Part shown: positions 21,785-33,367 of the stretch, in pieces
Position numbering within the stretch: the first letter of the stretch is position 1
Layout of the letters: every line of letters begins with the position of its first letter
Assembly (NCBI RefSeq): GCF_958298935.1
Contig: NC_084924.1
Location: 26,447,819-26,511,818, forward strand
Direction of reading: 5' to 3'
Source: Phragmites australis
Taxonomy: Eukaryota > Streptophyta > Magnoliopsida > Poales > Poaceae
DNA: 64,000 bases
Program-made: the position numbers and the translations under genes
The notes under the pieces: model-generated
The model's input: only the letters and a program-made list of their open reading frames with translations
Told to the model about the DNA's origin: nothing
The model's database searches: none

Positions 21785-22168
21785 CTAACGCTTGGAATCT
21801 GCACCCTTACAAGTGGTTGTCGCTCGACTGTGGTGTTCAATCATGTCCATGCTCTGCTTGTTGCATTTGACTGCTGCACGCTGATCTCCCTTGATAGTTA
21901 TGCTCCCTTTAGGGCTCGGGATCTTGAGCGTTTGGTACGCATAGTGCACCACTACCATAAACTTACCTAGCATTGGACGGCCCAGGATCACGTTGTACGC
22001 TATCTCGAAGTCCGTGATATCGAAGGTATACTTCTCTAAACGGAAGTTGTCAGGCGTGCCAAATGTTACCGGCAACTCAATCTGGCCTAGGGGCATGGTC
22101 AATGAAATGGGGGTTATACCATGGAATGGTTCGACTCCCGCCCTAAGCTCTAATCTCTGAACCCCCAT
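21785..22168 (-). pseudogene. Tat-type protease region
   Basis: A 127-codon minus frame with the retropepsin C-terminal half: LRAGVEPFHGITPISLTMPLGQIELPVTFG then FEIAYNVILGRPML. In this clade the ILGRP block follows the DSG active site, which would lie upstream at about 22200-22260 in a broken frame. Confidence 0.8.
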
Positions 22169-22680
22169 CTTGTCCAGGGTCTTGGCGAGATGAGGTTAAG
22201 CGAACTACCCCACATCAACTAAGGTTCGGGAAACTTTGATATTGAGGATAGTCAATTGGACAACGACTGGGTATAGATCAGGGTGTAAAACTGCAGCTAG
22301 ATGATCAACTTGATTGAAAGTGATCAGAACCTCCGACCACTTGAGGTATCGAGTAGGCCCAGTCAGAGCCAAATTGACCTCTCATTCGACTGCCTAGTAC
22401 TGCCTCTTAGATTCATATGTGACGGAGCCTCCAAAGATATGTGCTAGACTTTGGTCGACCTCGTGGAATTCGATCTCGTTACCATTAAAATTCGCCTTGG
22501 CCTATTTGTTGTTATGCTCAGCAACAGTAGCCTTGAGCTTTTCGTCAATCTTCCTTTTGATGACATGGCATTCGTTGAAGTCATGTTGGCTGGTCCGATG
22601 AACGGGACACCACTTCCCCCCACCTCAACTTAGGCCTTCGTTGTCCCTAGTGGTGCATGACTTACTCCTATCGACTGCGG

Positions 22681-23460
22681 CTATGGTCGTATCTGGACCC
22701 TTGCGCTTGTCGCTGGGTTTGTTCTTATTTCCCTCATTCTTTGAGGACTCGGACTTGTCCTTTCCATATTGAGGGTTCTTAACGTGTACCTGGGATTTCG
22801 CTCACTTTGCACACATGTCGGCCAACTCGAAGAGCTCTTTGACTGTGTGGGTCTTCCAAGTAGCCATCTTCTCGAGCAGATTTGTGTCCCGGACGCCACG
22901 TTTGAAGGCGATGATGACTGACTCATCGGAGATGTCCAAGATCATATTACGGCAGTCGCTGAACTGATGAATGTAATCTTGCAATGACTCATCCTCACTC
23001 TGGTTCAACTGATAGAGATCGTTATCCGTTCTTGGGAGCTCGAATGTGCCCTGAAAGTTGTCTATGAACTGAGCCTTCAACTCGGCCCACGATCGGATTG
23101 AGTTCGGAGGTAGGTTCAACAACCAGGACCTCGCAGGTCCATCGAGTGCGGTCGGCAAATAATTGGCCACTACCTTGTTATCATAGCCCGCTCCTCGAAT
23201 AACCGTGGTATAGATCTATAACCACTTGTTGGGGTTGATCTTCCCGTCATACTTCTAGATCAGGCCCGCCTTGAACTTCTTGGGCTAACGTATTGACTGA
23301 AGCTCATGTAGGAAAGCTTCACAGCCTCCATCAAATTCTTCAGAAGGAAGTGGGGGAGGACTATCATGCATGTTCCTTCAAGTAGGGGAGTTATGTCGAC
23401 CATCTCATCCTGGAGATCTGCGGTCATAATAATAGTGGTGGTCCTCTCGGCGTTCCTCAT
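22681..23460 (-). pseudogene. Tat-type gag
   Basis: The frame 23170-22802 has the capsid-like core: ALDGPARSWLLNLPPNSI, SWAELKAQFIDNFQGTF and an ESLQDYIHQFSDCRN block, typical of Tat/RIRE2 retrotransposon gag. The flanking frames (23460-23260, 22926-22681) continue it after frameshifts. A basic/Ser-rich C-terminal part lies at 22681-22800. Confidence 0.88.
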
Positions 23461-24016
23461 GGCAGTTGGATATCATTGTACGTAGATCATGCTGATCGTG
23501 AGGGATGTGATTTCTCAGGTCTTCCTAGTTCTTACACCTATGAATAGGGCAGTTACAGCTTGACCCGTAGGACTACGCTCAATCTTGACTGCCCGAGCTT
23601 CCCATCTGGGATCCCTCGACTTGGGATGCTCACGTCCGTGGCTCCTCGAAGTGGCGCCTTGCCAACTGGGGCGCTCAAAGTTGCTAGGATTGTTTGCTCA
23701 AGCGCTTGGATCTAAGCCGCATCAAGTAGGGTCCTGACCTGATTAACCATAGGGATTAAGGGATTCATTGGATCCAACTCCAGAAGGGATCTTAGAATAA
23801 GATGGGCTCCTTGGATATTAGCATCCGGAGTGCTAAAAACATCACTACCCAGACTTGGTCATGGTCGAGATGATGCTGCTCCACAGTTGCTATCCTAAGG
23901 TAGCTCATTCCTCGTTGCTTGAGCCACTAGCGATGGAGGTGTGCCCACTGGAATTCGTCATTGAAAACGAGGAGGTACTTGACCTCCCGCAGTCCATCGA
24001 TGCAGAGTTGTGTCAG
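23461..24016 (-). other. Gag N-terminal/leader region of the Tat element
   Basis: No intact frame. By position this is the gag N-terminus or untranslated leader; I can make out only short open pieces. Confidence 0.4.
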
Positions 24017-24573
24017 GGACACGTAAAGCTCCAGCTGTAGATGTCTCCAGTGGTATTTCGCTGGCAACGCCGGTACCGTGAGCGACGGTTATCACTGCTG
24101 GATCCTCAGGAATTTTTGTGCCATTGTTTACCATAGCGTTTGGATCTACCACCATTGGGTCAGCAGGTGGGATATTGGCTCCTCTGGCCATAAAGATGAA
24201 TCGATCTGTTTGGTTGCTCTGGCTGGTGCTGGAGTAGTTGTTGCCACCCTTGTCGCTGTTGGTGTATATGCACTGGAGAACATTAGGCTCCTTGGGACAC
24301 GTAATTCTCCAACTGTAGATGTCTCCAGTGGTATTTCGCTAGCAACACCGGTACCATGAGCGACGGATATCGCTGCTGGATCCTAAGGAATTTTCGTGCC
24401 ATTGTTTACCATAGCGTTTGATCTACCACCATTGGGTCAGCATGTGGGATATCAGCTCCTCTGGCCATAAATACGAATCGATCTGTTTGGCTGTTCTGGC
24501 TGATGCTAGAGTCGTCGTTGCCACCCTCGTTGCTGTCGGTGTATATGCACTGGAGAACATTAGGCTCCTTGGG
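24017..24573. repeat. 278-bp direct tandem duplication
   Basis: Units 24017-24294 and 24295-24573 align throughout at a period of 278 bp. Both contain CCATTGTTTACCATAGCG (at 24121 and 24399), both begin GGGACACGTAA-like and both end TTAGGCTCCTTGGGA. On the minus strand each unit encodes a copy of MARGA-x-IP-x-ADPMVVD. Confidence 0.93.
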
Positions 24574-24820
24574 ATCCCACTCGATATGTCCCACCTCGTA
24601 GTATGCGTCCAATGGCGTGTACTCAATAATACCGATGCGAATCAGTTCACCTTGATGGTCCCAGCAAAAGATCATAGTTCTGAGTGTGATCTCTGATCCA
24701 GTTAGGGGCGATTCAAGGGTGATCGTTGTTGACCCGAAGTGGTCATAGAAATCGACGTCAGAGAATCCAGTGCTGATGTGCACTCGAGACATAGTCGATC
24801 CTGAAAAGCAAAAGTCCCTT
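24190..24820 (-). pseudogene. Upstream ORF (ORF0-like) of the Tat element
   Basis: The minus frame (part of 24918-24406) from MSRVHISTGFSDVDFYDHF onward lies between the LTR and gag. Some Tat elements such as RIRE2 have an extra frame there. It is acidic in its second half and runs into the first MARGA repeat. Its product is unknown. The tandem duplication has rearranged its end. Confidence 0.45.
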
Positions 24821-24835
24821 ACCTGGCGCATCAGC

Positions 24836-25436
24836 TGTTGAGGATTTGTTCCTGACAATGTGTCCAAAAATAACGGGGTTATCTTCATGGAACAAAGATT
24901 GAGCATGAAGCGAGGCACACGTGATGTAAACAGGTTCGGGCCTCCGATTGGAGTAATACCCTACGTCCTGTGTGGATGATTATGTGTATGTATTCACTCG
25001 AGTACAGATAATGTGGCTAACCTATTACAAGGAGTAGATCGAGTAGATCGGATCTACTCTAACCTAGAGCTAAAGTCACCGAGTTCCTCCTGAGCTAAGG
25101 TATTGATGTCTACCTCCCATAGTCTAGAGAAAGAAGAGCCTCCCTCGGGGGGTCTGGGTCCTCGCCTTATATAGGGGTGATATATAGTCTCCTATCTCAT
25201 AGTCGATAGGGAGTCCTTTTCCTTATCATCCAAGTAGATAGAACTGTCCTGGATACTAGTCTTCTCTAGTTGGTAAACAATCAATGTCTTCCTAGTATAT
25301 ACCTTCTGGATTTCGAGCATATCAGCTACCGCGGATTTGGTTCCATAATATCCGGAGTTGTTAACTATACACACGGCATAACGTGTTCATATATGGTATA
25401 CTCCTTATGCGTATATACTCTATAGTTAGATATTCA
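24836..25436 (-). repeat. Tat element 5' LTR (about 601 bp)
   Basis: Plus-strand ends TGTTGAGG...TATTCA give TG...CA on the minus strand. The inner edge abuts GCTGATGCGCCAGGTAAGG, the primer-binding region of this group. A TATA box (minus CTATATAAGG) lies at about 25165-25174. The outer edge meets plus-strand Tat pol at 25437. Confidence 0.75.
25165..25174 (-). promoter_or_regulatory. TATA box in Tat LTR
   Basis: The minus strand reads CCTATATAAGGCG, placed in mid-LTR and upstream of the CTGTGTGG block near the usual R region. Confidence 0.6.
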
Positions 25437-26030
25437 ACAAAAGGACAGCAAAATAGGTAGTAGAGCTTGGGGAGTTCGATATTCAGATTGTCTCCCGAAC
25501 GACTATCAAGTCCCAGGCACGGGTCAATTTTATGGCCGAGTGGTTGTCCGTTGAGCCCGAGCAGGAACAGCGACCAAAGATTTACAAGCACTAGACCATG
25601 CACTTTGACAGATTGTTCACGTTGAAGGGAGTGGGTGCTAGAGTAGTCCTGACTTCATCGACTGGCGACATCCTCAGGTACATAGTTCAACTATGTTTTT
25701 CGGCTACTAACAATATTGCAGAGTATGAGGGCCTCTTGTCCGGAATGTGAGCGGCCTCCGCGCTTGGGATAAAGCGCCTACTAGCGATAGAGGACTCGCT
25801 ACTGGTCGTGAACCAAGTGCAAAAGGAGTTTCATTGCTCTGACTTGACAATGGCGGCATACCTTGCTGAAGGAAGAAGCTTGGAGCGACGCTTTATCGAT
25901 TTCAAGGTCAAGAGTGTCCCTCTCAAGGACAACCTCCTAGTCGATGAGCTGGCCTGTCTAGCTTCTTCTCGTAAATCTATCATAGTCAAAGTCTTTGAAG
26001 AAAGACTCACATAGCCATCCACCGTGGCCT
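25437..26030 (+). pseudogene. Tat-type RNase H
   Basis: Plus-strand translation with few stops shows connection and RNase H blocks: KWVVELGEFDIQIVSRTTI-like, TNNIAEYEGLLSGM (followed by a stop), ALGIKRLLAIEDSLLVVNQV and DLTMAAYLAEGRSLERRF. These are hallmarks of the second, archaeal-type RNase H of Tat elements. The frame at 25808-26014 is its last open piece. Confidence 0.87.
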
Positions 26031-26159
26031 CGGGCCAAGGTGAAGGGGATGCTCCGCTTAGAAACGGAGCACCAGAGACAACACCTTCGGAGGCAATGCC
26101 TCGTTTGGTGCCGTCAACCTTAGGTGGAAATCATGTGGTCGCCCTGCCCAATTTGGGTA

Positions 26160-26485
26160 CAACCTAGATGGATCAGATCTCAGACTACCTTCAAGATCAA
26201 GCAATCCCTGATGATAATGCGTCAGCAGAAAAGGTCACGCGACAAGCCCGCAGATACTCCCTGGTAGAGGGATGCCTTTACCATAAGGGGATCAACGGCC
26301 TTTTACTGAAATACATCACTCAGGAAGAGGGGAGCACGGTGTTCTCTGATATCTGTTGAGGCATATGTCGTAGCCATGTTTCATACCACATTCTAGTTGG
26401 AAAAGCGTTCCGTCAAGAATTCTATTGCCCCACGACCCTCCAGGATGCTTGCGAGCTGTTGAAACAGTGCAAGTCATGTCAGTAC
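26160..26485 (+). pseudogene. Tat-type integrase, N-terminal part
   Basis: The plus frame 26168-26359 (MDQISDYLQDQ, then RRYSLVEGCLYHKGINGLLL) is the segment before the zinc-binding domain. The HHCC end reads LLKQCKSCQY just before 26485, where a solo LTR is inserted. Confidence 0.85.
26481..26485. repeat. Target-site duplication AGTAC (left)
   Basis: AGTAC at 26481-26485 is repeated at 30094-30098, directly flanking the solo LTR. Confidence 0.85.
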
Positions 26486-26952
26486 TGTAACATCCTGAGT
26501 TTTAACGTGTTAATTAATTGCAAATCTCACTCCAAATTAAAATTTTTGTGATAAATTAAGTCAACTAAAATCAAGGATAAATACATATGCATATATATTA
26601 AGCTGACTAGGTATTCCAAAATGCACTGGAATTATTTCCAAAATAATCCCTACATTAAATTGATTCAGGTGCAATTGTTTATGGTTTTTACGGTTCTTTG
26701 TGTGGAGCTTTGAAATTGAATGTCTCTCAATTTCAAATCTATTCCTAGAGTCTATTCAACTTAATTCCAAATTGAATTCAAATATTTTGATTCAAATCAT
26801 CTTCAAAGTCTCAAGATCTAAATCCCAATCACAATTCAAATATCTCCATTTGAATTTATACCAAACCCAAACCCAATTCTAAAACTAAATTCAAATACCT
26901 CCATTTGAATTTAAACCCTAAACTGCTTTCCTTTTTCTTTTCCCCCCGAGCC

Positions 26953-27008
<56 letters not shown>

Positions 27009-30000
27009 CAGCCCGAGAGCCTGACACCCATAAATTTCGTGACCCGTGCGCATGGCCAATGCAGCTCGGCCATGCCACAAAAATAAAAGTGGAAGCCGCC
27101 TTGCCACCTCAACGTAGTGCTACTTGCTGACGACCACACGACATTATGAGCCAGTGCCGCATCAAATCGAACCATGGGGCTATAAAAGGTGTAGCCGCAT
27201 CCTCTCTCTTTCCCTTCCCCCCCCCCCCCCCATTTCTCCGCCGCAGCCACCACAACTCTCCTCCGTAGCTCGCCGTCATCAGTCCACCACACACGTGCTA
27301 CCAAGGAGCTCTAGGAGGACAACACCATCCCAGTGTCGCTCTCCGTCAACCAGAAGCTCAACGGGAGGCCGTCCGAGCCTTCGACGAAGCGGCAGCGCCG
27401 CCGCCTCTTCGACGCATAGCTAGGTGCCATCTTGCCGATTATTGTTCTTGCTCTCGGTGAGCTTTGTCACCCCCTAGTGTCCCCTCCTAGATAGTGCATC
27501 GTCAACCTAGTGCTCTCTTTTAGCACGTAGCCATGTGTTGCCTGTGTCCTTGCTCCACCGTCGTGAAATAGCTCACCCCCGGTGTGTTTGTGCCTGTGCT
27601 TGTGGTTTGGTTATCGTGCTGTGTAGTCCAGGGAGCCTTATTCTTCTTTTTCTTGTAGGTAGATCATGCATAGGCTAGGAGAGATGCTACCCAATTTCTG
27701 CGCAGTCGCATAGATTGCCTCTGGCCGTCGTCTGGCACTGCTCCGACCTTGGTAAGTAGTCAGACGAAATCGTCGTTGCGTGTAGAAGCACGGCGACCAT
27801 CCATCGTCATGAAACCCCATCGGGTGGGTGATTCCGGTGAGCCCTCCGACGTCGCTCCACTGCAATCGCTTACCATCGATCCCCCTTCGCCGCTCTGCTC
27901 GGGCCAGTGCATGTTGTCAGGCTGTTCACGCACCTGCACAGCCCAGCCGAGCTGGCCTGCCCAGCCGCCCATAGGTCGTGCCCTAAGGGCCGGCCTAGTT
28001 CCATAGCCCACGAACCAGCCGACCGACCTGAGCAGGCCTAGTACTGTGCAGACCAAGCTCGGCCTAGCCCATCCAGGTCTGGACCCAGCCCAAATCTGAG
28101 CCCAATTTGGCCCAACCACGTACTGTTCATGTGAGTCCCACATATGAATAGTTTCATTTCATATTTTCTCAATCAATTTTAGATTAAAACTTCTGAGAGT
28201 CATAACTTCTTCGTTCTGTCTCCAATTTCAGTGATTCTTTTGCCGAAATTCATCTAAATTCGACATCTATCTATTCATCATAGTTTGATATCATTTAGGA
28301 CTCATTTGGATTTCCATTGGTGTTATTTGATTCTTCCCTAATATAGCCCGTTAATGATCATAGTCACAATTGCAGAACCGTCAGAATTCTGCGAGTGCCG
28401 CGCGGGAAGTGTCAGGAGCGAGGAAGATCATGACTACAATCAAGACCTTGAAGAAATCCTCGGAGAAGGCAAATCCTATCTTCTTGATCATATTGGACCT
28501 ATGTTTTCAAGGAATCTACATGATCAACTAAAACATGGCTTATTATCGCATGTGTTATGTATCGCGTTTTCTTTAAAAACTGATATCTAAATCCTATCAA
28601 TACATGTCATGCCCTAAATGTTATCATCCAGAGCACATATCACCTTAGGATTACCTATTGTTATCTATATTAATGATGGATAACACTTTGATATCTAGCA
28701 TACTTAGGATGGAATACGTCTCCTCGTAGACATCGCTTTTTAAAAGACATCTACACGGAGACAACGATTTATTGTTACCAATGCTAACTCATATACCATG
28801 AATCCTTGATGGTTATGAATTCTGTGATGGTTATGAAATACTTGATGTCATATGGGATGTGGAGGGTGATGTGTAAAATAGGTGAAAACTGTTTTGGAGA
28901 GAGCAGGTGGAGTAGTACTCTGGATGAGGATGCTCTTGGGGGCCTTGAGTCATCTCTGTGGTGTTCATTGCCAAAAGATATCTGCCCCGGTCACTTAAGA
29001 ACCTAGTTATTACACCGCTGGCCTAGCCACCCCGTGCAACCATACGTCCTGAATGGGTAAGACTTGACTTCTCCCTCACCGAACTGAATGGACAAGACTT
29101 GACTTCTTCCTCACAGGAGGCTGAGAGCAACGAGCAGTCAAGTGACCATCTGTCCCTCTATTTGAAGGTTACTAGAACCAGACTAGGCTTAAAAAGGGAG
29201 CTGGTCTTCAGTACATGACCTCTAGTACTTGGGGGTAAATATCGTAGAAAAGCAGAACAGGAAAGGTGATTTGAGTGTCTCGGTATGATTCACCCCTGCA
29301 CTTGTAACGGTTGGAGGCTGAGCATATCGCGTGGGTATAGTGTACAACCACTGAAGAGTGTAAACCTATTCGAATAGCCGTGTCCATGGTCATGGATAAG
29401 TGAAAGCAGCAATCGCATTGACTAGACTTGGGGTGCATGTGTTTTGATAAGCGAGTGTGTGGATTAGGTGTCCGTGTGATTAGGTTCCTAGCTCAATCCG
29501 CCAGAAGCTGTGTGGTACTAGAGGTACACTATAGGTGATGGGACTGAGGAGTGAGGTGTAGCCCTCCCAGGACTGAGAAACCCCTAGATATAGCTTGTTA
29601 CCTGGTTTTAAACTATTTAAACTATTTTAAAGTCAATCATAGATGATACAATTGGATACCTGCATAAACTGTTTTACGCTTAAAACAAAACTGTAAAGAC
29701 TTATCCTTGAATTACCCCCTTTATGCATCTATCAACACCTTGAAGTAGTATAAGGCTTGTTGAGTACCTTACGTACTCACCCTTGCTGTCATTCAGATGA
29801 GGAAGCCTATGCTAACTTCGCGGAAGGTGAAGGCGAGGATGAAGAGTAATCTTAGCGGTCGCGTTCGCACCTTACCTACTTGTGGCTTGGGCTTCTATTT
29901 TCCGCTGTGTTTTGTTGGCCGCTCGGCCATGTTTGTAATATACAGTTTGGTTTGTAACCTTTTGTACTTTGAACCTTAGTATTTATGTACGAAACTTAAC

Positions 30001-30093
30001 TATGATACTACAACTGTTACACTGTGCGTATCAACTACTTGATCCAGGGGACTGATATGGGAGGCGCATGAGATTCCGGGTTGGGGTCTTACT
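26486..30093 (+). repeat. Solo LTR (3.6 kb, Tekay-like) inside Tat integrase
   Basis: Starts TGTAACATCC and ends GGGGTCTTACT (ancestral end probably ACA). Flanked by perfect AGTAC repeats, with integrase sequence resuming right after. No PBS, polypurine tract or pol inside, so it is a solo LTR left by recombination. The size and TGTAACA start resemble the Tekay LTRs, but the sequence is a different family from 17759-20838. It contains a (TC)n run and a poly-C run. Frames inside are noise. Confidence 0.85.
26955..27005. repeat. (TC)n microsatellite
   Basis: About 50 bp of pure CT repeat within the solo LTR. A 15-bp C run lies further on at about 27218. Confidence 0.95.
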
Positions 30094-30098
30094 AGTAC
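30094..30098. repeat. Target-site duplication AGTAC (right)
   Basis: Matches 26481-26485 and proves that the LTR between them came in by integrase-mediated insertion. Confidence 0.85.
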
Positions 30099-31020
30099 CA
30101 TGGCTGTCATACAACCTATTAGCCCAAGCACTACAAACCATACCACTCTTTTGACATTTCCCTGTCTGGGGGCTCGATATCATGGGACGGTTCCCTAAAG
30201 CCCAGGCGGTTTTGAATTCTTGTTCATGGCAATCGACAAATTCACTAAGTGCATCAAAGTTGAGCCTATCAGGAAAATCACCGCTGCAATAGCAATTAAG
30301 TTGATACGAGGGCTGGTAGTGTAGTTTGGCACTCCAAACCGCATAATTACAGACAACGGGACTCAGTTCACCAGTAGTACCTTCCGAGACTACTGTGAAG
30401 AGATCGGGACAAAGGTTTGGTATGAGTCCGTGTCACACCCCAAAATAACAGACAGGTCGAAATGGCAAATATGATGATACTCCAAGGGATCAAAACCCGG
30501 GTCTTAGATAGGCTTAAGAGCTATTCAAGATGCTGGATGGATGAGCTCCCCACAGTACTCTGGTCGCTACGAACAACCCCCAGCAGGGCCACGGCTGAAA
30601 CTCCTTTCTTCTTGGTTTTTGGTGTGGAAGTAATGCTCCCCTCTGAGATCACCCTTTAGTCTTCTCGAGTGACCAGCTATTCAGACAACGACCAAATGGT
30701 GCGACAAGAGGATGACATAAATCTGATCGAAGAGTTCCGCGATCGTGCTCTAATTCAAGCTGCTCGATATCAGCAAAGGCTCAGACGCTATCACGAATGC
30801 AAGGTGCGAGAGTGGACACTGGTCGTTGGCGACCTCATCCTTAAACAAATCTAAAATAAGGCAGGTCGGAATAAGCTGTTCCCTAAGTGGGAGGGGGCCC
30901 TACAAGGTGGTCGATGTCACTCAACCTAGTGCGGTCAAGTTAGCCATGAAAGATGGCTATGAATTGTACAACTCCTGGAACATAGCTCAGTACGCAAGTT
31001 CTAAGTGTAAGGTTGCTTGA
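30094..31020 (+). pseudogene. Tat-type integrase, core and C-terminus
   Basis: Continues the integrase after the solo LTR: a GPFP-like and WGMD-like region in broken frame, a TPNRIITDNGTQFTSSTF-like block at about 30330-30380 (core Asp), the frame 30462-30659 (SYSRCWMDELPTVLWSLRTTPSRATAETPFFLVFG) and 30669-30854 (C-terminal, EFRDRALIQAARYQQRLRRY). Clade-typical but with many stops. Confidence 0.87.
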
Positions 31021-31591
31021 AGACGAGCATGTTTCTCTATTTTGCAGGATTTCCTAGAAAGGAATAGTCTCCCACTGGCTTGTAAGTTTTTTCAATTCAA
31101 AGGCTTGACCGCTTGGTCGACATATTTTCTGCCGATTTTCTGTCGACTAGATGGTCGGGGGCTAGAGCAGTTTAGATTATATAGTTTCTTTTTCCTATTT
31201 TTCTGTACTGCTAGTTACTTTGCATGTTCCCTCATGTGGCGGCTACCAAACCGTTTGAGTGGGGATTCAAATTGCCACTCGCACAGTTTCAAGAAAATAG
31301 GCGGCTAGGGGATAATGACCATGAAGCCACAAGCCCTAACTCAAATCGAGCGCTGGTCACCACCGAAGGGCTTGTCATGCCAATGGTTGTCTTAGGCGCC
31401 ACAAACCTAACTAATGAGCGGTACGGAAGGCCTTATTCCCCCCTCCCAAATGTAACAAGCACTCAGAACCTACTCGCCACACGAACATAGAGAAAGTTTA
31501 CATAAAAGTAGTCCTTAATTTACAAAATTACCGCTCGGGTCATGCCCGGGGGCTGTTTTATTCAGTATCCCTAACATTCTAAGATGCCCCT
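31021..31591 (+). other. Noncoding spacer after integrase
   Basis: No supported frame. By position it is the start of the long 3' region found in Tat elements between pol and the 3' LTR. Confidence 0.45.
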
Positions 31592-33367
31592 CTACGGGTC
31601 AAACCGGATGGACCAAAGCAGAGACTGAGCCGCAAAAAGAAATGACCTCTTACAATCATGAAGCTCCTCTGTGGTCATTCGGACAATGACGAAGCCTTCA
31701 GAGATTGCCAGAACAAGATCGAGGTCCGAGCAGTGCTCGCTAACACAAGCAAAGGCAAGGTAGGCACCATGGATTGTGGTCACAAACAAATGGTCGCTAA
31801 TGTTCTCGCGCAGCCTCTGCTCGAGCGCACCCTCCTCCTCGGAGGCTGCCAAGAACCAGTCAACATGACCAGTTACAGTGTCTCCAGGAGTGGGGCGGAT
31901 CTGAGTGCCAGTAGCCGAGAGCAGGGAGTCAAAGGAAACTTACCGAGTCAAGAAAGAAAGAAAACTTCCAAAGAATCTACACCTTACCAGGAAACTTACC
32001 GTGTGGGCGATGAGGTGACCACGAGCCTCGTCCTCATGAAGCCGCTGGTGATCGATGTCCACGGGTGCATTTGGACGCTTCCACGGAAGCTAAGTCCTCC
32101 GCTTCTCCTCTCTGGCGCAAGGCCTTGGCCAGCAGCAGTCTAATCGCCCCAGTCTGGTTAGAGCGTGTCTGGTTGGAGGGGGTCTGGTTGGTGTGGGCTT
32201 AGTCAGAGCGAGTCTGGTCGGTATCGGCTTGGTCGGAGCAAGTCTAGTCAGGGCAAGGTTGGTCAACCCTCTGTCATCCAGCACTGCTCGTAGAATCTCT
32301 ACCCGTGGTCACTGGCTAGCTCCGAACAGCCTGGTCATAGCCACTACCAGATTAGCGGCCAGCCGGGGTGGTGCTGGGCGATGGGTTGGTCATTTGGGCG
32401 ATCGGATTGATGTCCCGAATGACCTCCATGACCTCGTCTACTATCGGTCGCAGGACATCGACCTTAGGAAGACCCTGCAGGGGCCCAACTCACAAATCCC
32501 TTTTCCCAGGAGAAGGATTTAGGGTGATAATTGCGGGGCGAGGCTGAACTTACCAGTATGAGCCAAGCCCTCTATAACGAAGGAAGGTCACATAGCAGAG
32601 GAACGCCGTGGGGTGGGCCATCTTTTCTCGGGCCAACTAACATTAGGATTCAGACCTGTGAATCGATGGCCTCATAAGTGAGATCTAAACAGTAGGAATA
32701 TGTAAAGGGTCATGTGCCTAGCATAAAAAACGCCAAAGAAATGACTGCAATGTTACCAATGGAGCTCTCCTGGGTGCCGTCGTCATTCCTAGTGTACAGG
32801 AATGCTAGATGAGCCCTCCTTCGCAAGGGGCACAACCGGCACTTGATGAAATCACAGACAATGTCCGATCCTATCAGCCCGGTTTCCCCAAGCCACTTGA
32901 CTCGAGTGGCGAGGGTCAGCAACTCCAAGTTGTCTTTGGGACGCTCCTCCAGTTTTCGGTGACCAGTGCTGGTGCTCTCGGCACGCGTAGATTGTCCAAG
33001 GCGTTGTTTGCTGATAGGTAGAACCAATCCTCCCTCCAGTCCAACCACGATGATTTTAGCCCATCTCAAGGTAGGAATCCATGATGACGTCGCGAAGACG
33101 GAACCCATAGCTCCTAGTGGCCGATCCGGTCACCGAACGGGCCAAGTAGAAAAATCAAAAGAGATAAAGACACGGCTCGACCCCAATGAAGTTCTCGCAC
33201 ATGTGAGAAAAGATGCTCAGCATGATGATGGAATTGGTGTTAAGATGAAGGTGGTGAATGTTGTAGAAGGTAATGATGGTGGTGAAGAACTCGGAGAAGA
33301 TCGGCACAAGGCTAACCAGGAAGAAGGAAACAAACATGACAACCTCCCCCTGGCGGGGAGCTGGCAC
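31592..33367 (-). pseudogene. Antisense ORF of the Tat 3' region (putative gypsy-type transposon protein family)
   Basis: Minus-strand pieces run in order. At 33367-33155: GEVVMFVSFFLVSLVPIFSE then NTNSIIMLSIFSHMCENFIGV. At 33108-32710: RWAKIIVVGLEGGLVLPIS, TRVKWLGETGLIGSDIVCDF and CPLRRRAHLAFLYTRNDDGT. Acidic tail pieces lie at 31852-31592. This is the layout of the grass family often annotated as putative gypsy-type transposon (Transposase_28). Tat elements are known to carry additional frames, often antisense, between pol and the 3' LTR; function unknown. Frames are broken. The plus-strand frame at 32966-33904 is its shadow. Confidence 0.62.
32130..32280. repeat. Degenerate minisatellite (GTCTGGT-GGAG-type units)
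   Basis: Repeats of a GTCTGGTTGG / GCTTGGTCGGAGC unit, roughly 12 and 24 bp in period. On the minus strand it encodes a Thr-Pro-Lys/Leu-Thr-Arg-Leu repeat, probably a linker in the antisense frame. Confidence 0.7.

Larger units (their letters stand above)
20839..25436 (-). mobile_element. 5' half of a Tat-type Ty3 element
   Basis: Minus-strand order from 25436: LTR, primer-binding region GCGCCAGGTAAGG, leader with an upstream frame, gag, protease, RT. RT is cut at 20839, exactly at the Tekay LTR edge, so the Tekay element inserted into this RT and the rest was later lost with the Tekay LTR end. Gag and RT style fit the RIRE2/Tat group. Many stops. Confidence 0.85.

Noticed and set aside
27124..27423. 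99-codon plus-strand frame near a C-tract
   Set aside because: Inside the solo LTR at 26486-30093, low complexity, no homology that I recognise.
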